From positions 1,532,554 through 1,596,553 of the forward strand of contig JAVDKL010000001.1 of NCBI GenBank assembly GCA_030849965.1: a DNA stretch of 64,000 bases, in the 5' to 3' direction. Positions 60,864 to 64,000 of the stretch are shown one piece after another (positions within the stretch are counted from its first letter, which is position 1; the number at the start of each line of letters is the position of its first letter). The notes below the pieces were generated by a model. It did not search any database and was not told the origin of the DNA. It saw only the letters and a list, made by a program, of their open reading frames with translations. The translations under genes were made by a program, and so were the position numbers. The DNA is from Schauerella fraxinea. Its GTDB lineage: Bacteria; Pseudomonadota; Gammaproteobacteria; Burkholderiales; Burkholderiaceae_B.

Positions 60864-61772
60864 TTACTTTCGCACCAGCACCCGCTTTGCGCTGTCTTGC
60901 ATGGCGTTCACAAACGTTTGCACGGCCGGATGCTGGCGCTCACCCTTGCGGTAGGCCAGCAAAATGCGGCGCTGAATCTCCGGACGCAAACGCACCGCCG
61001 TCACGCCTGGCAAGGGTTTGATCAAACGCAAACCTGAGGCGATCGAGATCGAGCATCCCGATGCCACCATCGCCGCGACCATCCCGAACCCCGAGCAGTG
61101 CGCATTGATGCGCGGTTCGAACCCGGCCCGCCGACACAATCCTCCGATGAACGTGCCAAACGAACTTGACGTCGAATCCAGCGCCCACGCTTCATCGCGC
61201 AGATCCACGACACGCAGCGACGTGCGGCCTGCCAGCGGATGGTCATCCGGCAGCAACACGTGCAACACATCCTGCGCCACGGGCAGCAAGTCGTACGCAT
61301 CGTGGCGCCCGCCTGGGTCCGCAGCCAGATCATCGATCACTGCGACATCGGTGTGCCAGGCGCCCAATGCCGTCAAGCCTTCCTGCGGCTCCATTTCCTG
61401 CACCACGATCCGCAAGTGCGGATGGGTATCCCGCAGTGCCCGCACCGTATCGGCCAATACGGCCACAGCGATGGAGGGAAACGCCGCCACACGCAATTCA
61501 CCCGCGATGTCGCTGCGCAATTGCGCAAGCTCCGCCTTTGCCTCGTCCAGTACAGCCATGATGCGCTCCGTATGACGCACCAGTGCGTCACCTGCAGGCG
61601 TGAGCGCGACGCCCCGCCCCCGCCGTTCGGTCAATCGGGTATCGAGATCTCGCTCGAGCTGCGCAATCTGCTGCGAGATTGCCGACGGCGTGAGGTGCAG
61701 CGATTCGGCAGCCGCCGCCATGGTGCCGCAGGTCGCCAGCGCACGCAGCGTCAGCAGACGATTCATATCCAT
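60864..61772 (-). CDS. LysR family transcriptional regulator
   Basis: A 302-residue LysR protein with LLTLRALATCGTMAAAAESLHLTPSAISQQIAQLERDLDTRLTERRGRGVALTPAG at the N-terminus and a ligand domain holding the glycine-rich GAWHTDVAVIDDLAADPGG. It is convergent with the nitroreductase gene, and its promoter faces the AT-rich region before the polysaccharide locus. Its target is not obvious. Confidence 0.92.
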   Translation of the reverse strand: MDMNRLLTLRALATCGTMAAAAESLHLTPSAISQQIAQLERDLDTRLTERRGRGVALTPAGDALVRHTERIMAVLDEAKAELAQLRSDIAGELRVAAFPSIAVAVLADTVRALRDTHPHLRIVVQEMEPQEGLTALGAWHTDVAVIDDLAADPGGRHDAYDLLPVAQDVLHVLLPDDHPLAGRTSLRVVDLRDEAWALDSTSSSFGTFIGGLCRRAGFEPRINAHCSGFGMVAAMVASGCSISIASGLRLIKPLPGVTAVRLRPEIQRRILLAYRKGERQHPAVQTFVNAMQDSAKRVLVRK

Positions 61773-62313
61773 GAAATGAGCCCGGTTTGGGTGTTTCCGA
61801 CAGGTTGATTCCTTAACGATTCTAACGAATTCGCTAATTTCCTATTAGTAGAAATAACGCCCAATTTTCTACAGACCGACCCGAGACATCGCTGCACACG
61901 GCGCCGGGCCGTCGCGCCGATCATCAAAAAAAATTTCCGCATCTGCTCAATATTTCATATTTGCTTATTCAAGCACAAATACACGTCGATTTACATTTCA
62001 TAACTTATCGAGAGTTACATCCATTTCATTTTGTGTAAGTGGTGTAATTCTTTGAAAGGTTAAATCGCTTTATTACGACTAGTCTCACTCATCCTCACAT
62101 AAACGGAAATACTCAGAAACGAACCTTGCATGGCGGCCCCGCTAAGATCCGTCCGCTCGCTGCCCTGCACCATTTTTAGGGTATCGATATGTAAACCGTT
62201 CCGAGCAATATGCTCCCCCAAATAACACGTTCGTATTGCAGATTTGCGTCGATCCGTGGGGTTTGGACACCGATTTCTAATGTGTTCGACACGTCGAAAA
62301 CAATGAGGCTCTA
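61773..62313. other. AT-rich non-coding region before the polysaccharide locus
   Basis: This 541-bp gap has no convincing gene. From about 61800 to 62110 the composition is clearly AT-rich, unlike the rest of the window, with many A/T runs and near-repeats such as GTGTAAGTGGTGTAA. It probably holds the promoter and leader of the tviB operon and may bind silencing nucleoid proteins. Confidence 0.6.
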
Positions 62314-63591
62314 GTGGTAAAACGAATCGCAGTGTGTGGCCTTGGATATGTCGGCTTACCCGTAGCCGTCGCATTTGCAAGACGCTTTGATGTCATCGGT
62401 TTTGACGTAGACAAACGGCGAATCGAACGATTGAAAGAAGGAGATGACTGGACCGGCGAAATCGAACGCGATGTCCTGCTCGCCTCCCCACTGACGTTCA
62501 CAGACAGCGTACAGGCACTTGAAGGCTGCGACTTTTTCGTGGTCGCGGTCCCGACGCCTGTGGACGAGCGAAACAATCCGGACTTCTCCCTGCTGGTCCG
62601 GGCCTGCCAGTCGATCGGTCCCGTGATGCGCGCGGGCTGCATCGTCGTCTTCGAATCCACGGTCCACCCGGGCGCCACCGAAGAGATCTGCGGGCCGGAG
62701 CTTGAGAAAGTGTCCGGCTTGCGTTGCGGTATCGACTTCAAGCTCGGCTACAGTCCCGAACGCATCAATCCGGGCGATCGCGAGCACCCGCTCGAGAAGA
62801 TCGTCAAGATCGTTTCCGGCCAGGATGAAGAATCGCTGGAAATCATCGCCGGCGTCTACGAAAAAATCATCGATGCCGGCGTGCACCGCGCCTCCTCCAT
62901 CAAGGTGGCCGAAGCGGCGAAAGTGCTTGAGAACACACAGCGCGACATCAATATCGCGCTGATGAACGAGATGTCGAAGATCTGCGATCTGGTCGGCATC
63001 CGCACCTCAGAGGTTCTGACCGCCGCTGGAACCAAATGGAACTTTCTCAAGTTCACCCCCGGTCTCGTGGGGGGCCACTGCATCGGGGTCGATCCGTATT
63101 ACCTGACGTCCAAAGCGCAGGAACTCGGCTATCACCCTGAGGTCATCCTGTCGGGTCGCCGCATCAACGACGGCATGGCCAATCACGTTGCCTCGCGCGT
63201 GGTGCAAACCCTGGCGCGCAACGGTGGCCTCAATGCGTCGACCCGCGTCGGCATCCTGGGCATGACGTTCAAGGAGAACGTGCCCGACATCCGCAATTCG
63301 AAAGTGGTCGATCTCTACAAGGCCCTCGGCAGCTACGGCATCACCCCGGTGGCCTGCGACCCAATGGTCGATTCGGATCAGATGGAACACGAATACGGCA
63401 TCAAGCTCGTCGAGCGTGACGGCTTTCGCGATCTGGACGTCTTGATTCTGGCCGTTCCGCACCGCGAAACCATGGACACCATCTGGGAGGACATCCCCCA
63501 TCTGGTCAAGCGTGGCGGCATGGTGTGCGACTTGAAATCGGTGCTCGACAGCAAGCGGCTTCAGTCCGACCTCGTGTACTGGACGCTCTAA
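62314..63591 (+). CDS. tviB: Vi-type nucleotide-sugar 6-dehydrogenase
   Basis: A 425-residue UDP-sugar dehydrogenase from a GTG start. It has RIAVCGLGYVGLPVAVAFARRFDVIGFDV, FESTVHPGATEEICGPELE, the GYSPERINPGD motif, ENTQRDINIALMNEMSKIC, and GLVGGHCIGVDPYYLTSKAQELGYHP with the catalytic Cys in GGHCIGVDP. It matches TviB/WbpA/WbpO, which oxidise UDP-GlcNAc or UDP-GalNAc to uronic acids for surface polysaccharides. It is the first gene of a right-hand polysaccharide locus. Confidence 0.9.
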   Translation: MVKRIAVCGLGYVGLPVAVAFARRFDVIGFDVDKRRIERLKEGDDWTGEIERDVLLASPLTFTDSVQALEGCDFFVVAVPTPVDERNNPDFSLLVRACQSIGPVMRAGCIVVFESTVHPGATEEICGPELEKVSGLRCGIDFKLGYSPERINPGDREHPLEKIVKIVSGQDEESLEIIAGVYEKIIDAGVHRASSIKVAEAAKVLENTQRDINIALMNEMSKICDLVGIRTSEVLTAAGTKWNFLKFTPGLVGGHCIGVDPYYLTSKAQELGYHPEVILSGRRINDGMANHVASRVVQTLARNGGLNASTRVGILGMTFKENVPDIRNSKVVDLYKALGSYGITPVACDPMVDSDQMEHEYGIKLVERDGFRDLDVLILAVPHRETMDTIWEDIPHLVKRGGMVCDLKSVLDSKRLQSDLVYWTL

Positions 63592-63629
63592 GTCAATCTC
63601 GTCATCCATTACTACCAAAGAGGCCCTGA

Positions 63630-64000
63630 ATGGCTGCTTTTACCATCGCTCCGATTGGAACCTGCCGCATCCACACGCCACTGCGTGATGCCGTAGGCCG
63701 CTACCCGATCAAGCTGCAACTCGGGCGCAATTACGGGTTCGTGCACACCAGTGGAGAGGCGCTTCAGCAGGCGCGATTCATGTTCGGCCAAGGCGACATT
63801 CCCGCCGATGTTCAACGCCTGATCTTCCGGCCGTCGAATGGCGAACAGGCGCGCGGCGGGACGCACAAGCCGGCCGACTTGTACATGGTCGAACTGTCGT
63901 CGCGCAAGCTGTTGACCATCGATGGATATCCCATTCAGTCCAACTATCTGGTGCGCTATTTCAGCGAATTTTTCGCCGACCGTGCGCGCACCCGGATGTT
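63630..64000 (+). CDS. Partial unknown protein in the polysaccharide locus (3' end beyond window)
   Basis: A reading frame from ATG 63630 runs to the window edge, giving about 123 residues. It starts MAAFTIAPIGTCRIHTPL and continues with LQLGRNYGFVHTSGEALQQARFMF and DLYMVELSSRKLLTIDGYPIQSNYLVRYF. The early IGTCR resembles the start of SGNH/GSCFA-like hydrolase or transferase folds, where a Gly-x-Cys turn opens the domain, but the match is weak. It is 38 bp after tviB, so co-transcribed. Confidence 0.65.
   Translation, partial: MAAFTIAPIGTCRIHTPLRDAVGRYPIKLQLGRNYGFVHTSGEALQQARFMFGQGDIPADVQRLIFRPSNGEQARGGTHKPADLYMVELSSRKLLTIDGYPIQSNYLVRYFSEFFADRARTRM

Noticed and set aside
62060-62380. 106-codon minus-strand ORF overlapping the tviB start
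   Set aside because: Composition is irregular and most of it lies in the AT-rich leader; no ribosome site or domain is evident.

Overview
The window looks like chromosomal DNA from a high-GC betaproteobacterium of the order Burkholderiales, probably close to the Alcaligenaceae (Bordetella/Achromobacter-type). This is inferred from six Bug-family periplasmic solute-binding proteins, many LysR regulators next to small catabolic clusters, dense GC-rich packing with GTG/TTG starts, and a Vi-type nucleotide-sugar dehydrogenase at the right end. I saw no rRNA, tRNA, insertion sequence, prophage or CRISPR array.

Layout. 0-4.4 kb: a truncated TonB-dependent receptor, a DUF1275 membrane protein, a GNAT acetyltransferase, a small lipoprotein and a MarR regulator. 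4.4-14 kb: an NADP-dependent oxidoreductase diverges from a long catabolic operon (MaoC hydratase, acyl-CoA dehydrogenase, BKACE, CaiB-type CoA transferase, enoyl-CoA hydratase, CitE-like lyase, Bug, second enoyl-CoA hydratase, Bug). A perfect inverted repeat sits between the two. 14-23.7 kb: YbaK-like deacylase, EcsC-family protein, cytochrome c5, hybrid histidine kinase, a PAS-PAS-PAS-GGDEF-EAL protein, a DUF2244 protein and a LysR regulator. 23.8-29 kb: IlvD/Edd dehydratase, Bug and FMN-dependent alpha-hydroxy-acid oxidase, with a divergent LysR. 29.2-34.9 kb: 2-hydroxyacid dehydrogenase, Bug, DUF1932 dehydrogenase, Bug, RraA-like aldolase, and a convergent GntR regulator. 35-40.6 kb: sorbosone-dehydrogenase-like lipoprotein, an unknown small protein, GNAT, an MFS transporter with a probable attenuator leader, a tiny ESFPASDPP protein and a PrpF/GalD-type isomerase. 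40.7-46.6 kb: a KaiC-like double ATPase overlapping a hybrid histidine kinase, a VOC protein and a chemoreceptor. 46.7-49.9 kb: a CatR-like LysR, catB and Bug. 49.9-61.8 kb: an unknown protein, then regulator/enzyme pairs (LysR/aldo-keto reductase; MipA with an OmpR/kinase pair; Rrf2/thioredoxin-reductase-like flavoprotein; TetR/DoxX; frameshifted LysR/SDR; nitroreductase/LysR). 61.8-64 kb: an AT-rich 540-bp region leads into a polysaccharide locus beginning with tviB and cut by the window end.

The common theme is uptake and breakdown of organic acids. Bug receptors, which normally feed tripartite tricarboxylate transporters, are linked to CoA-ester, hydroxy-acid, sugar-acid and muconate enzymes, but no TctA/TctB membrane partner lies in the window. 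Signalling is a second theme: two related hybrid kinases, a KaiC-like ATPase, a GGDEF-EAL protein, a chemoreceptor and a two-component pair.

The observations most worth follow-up are: (i) a 22-codon leader ORF, a strong intrinsic terminator and a leader segment complementary to the terminator arm upstream of the MFS gene; (ii) the overlapping KaiC/kinase pair, with an altered phosphosite and a receiver-like domain lacking its aspartate; (iii) two genes broken by what look like single-base deletions; and (iv) three unrelated minisatellites lying at or just past the stop codons of minus-strand genes.
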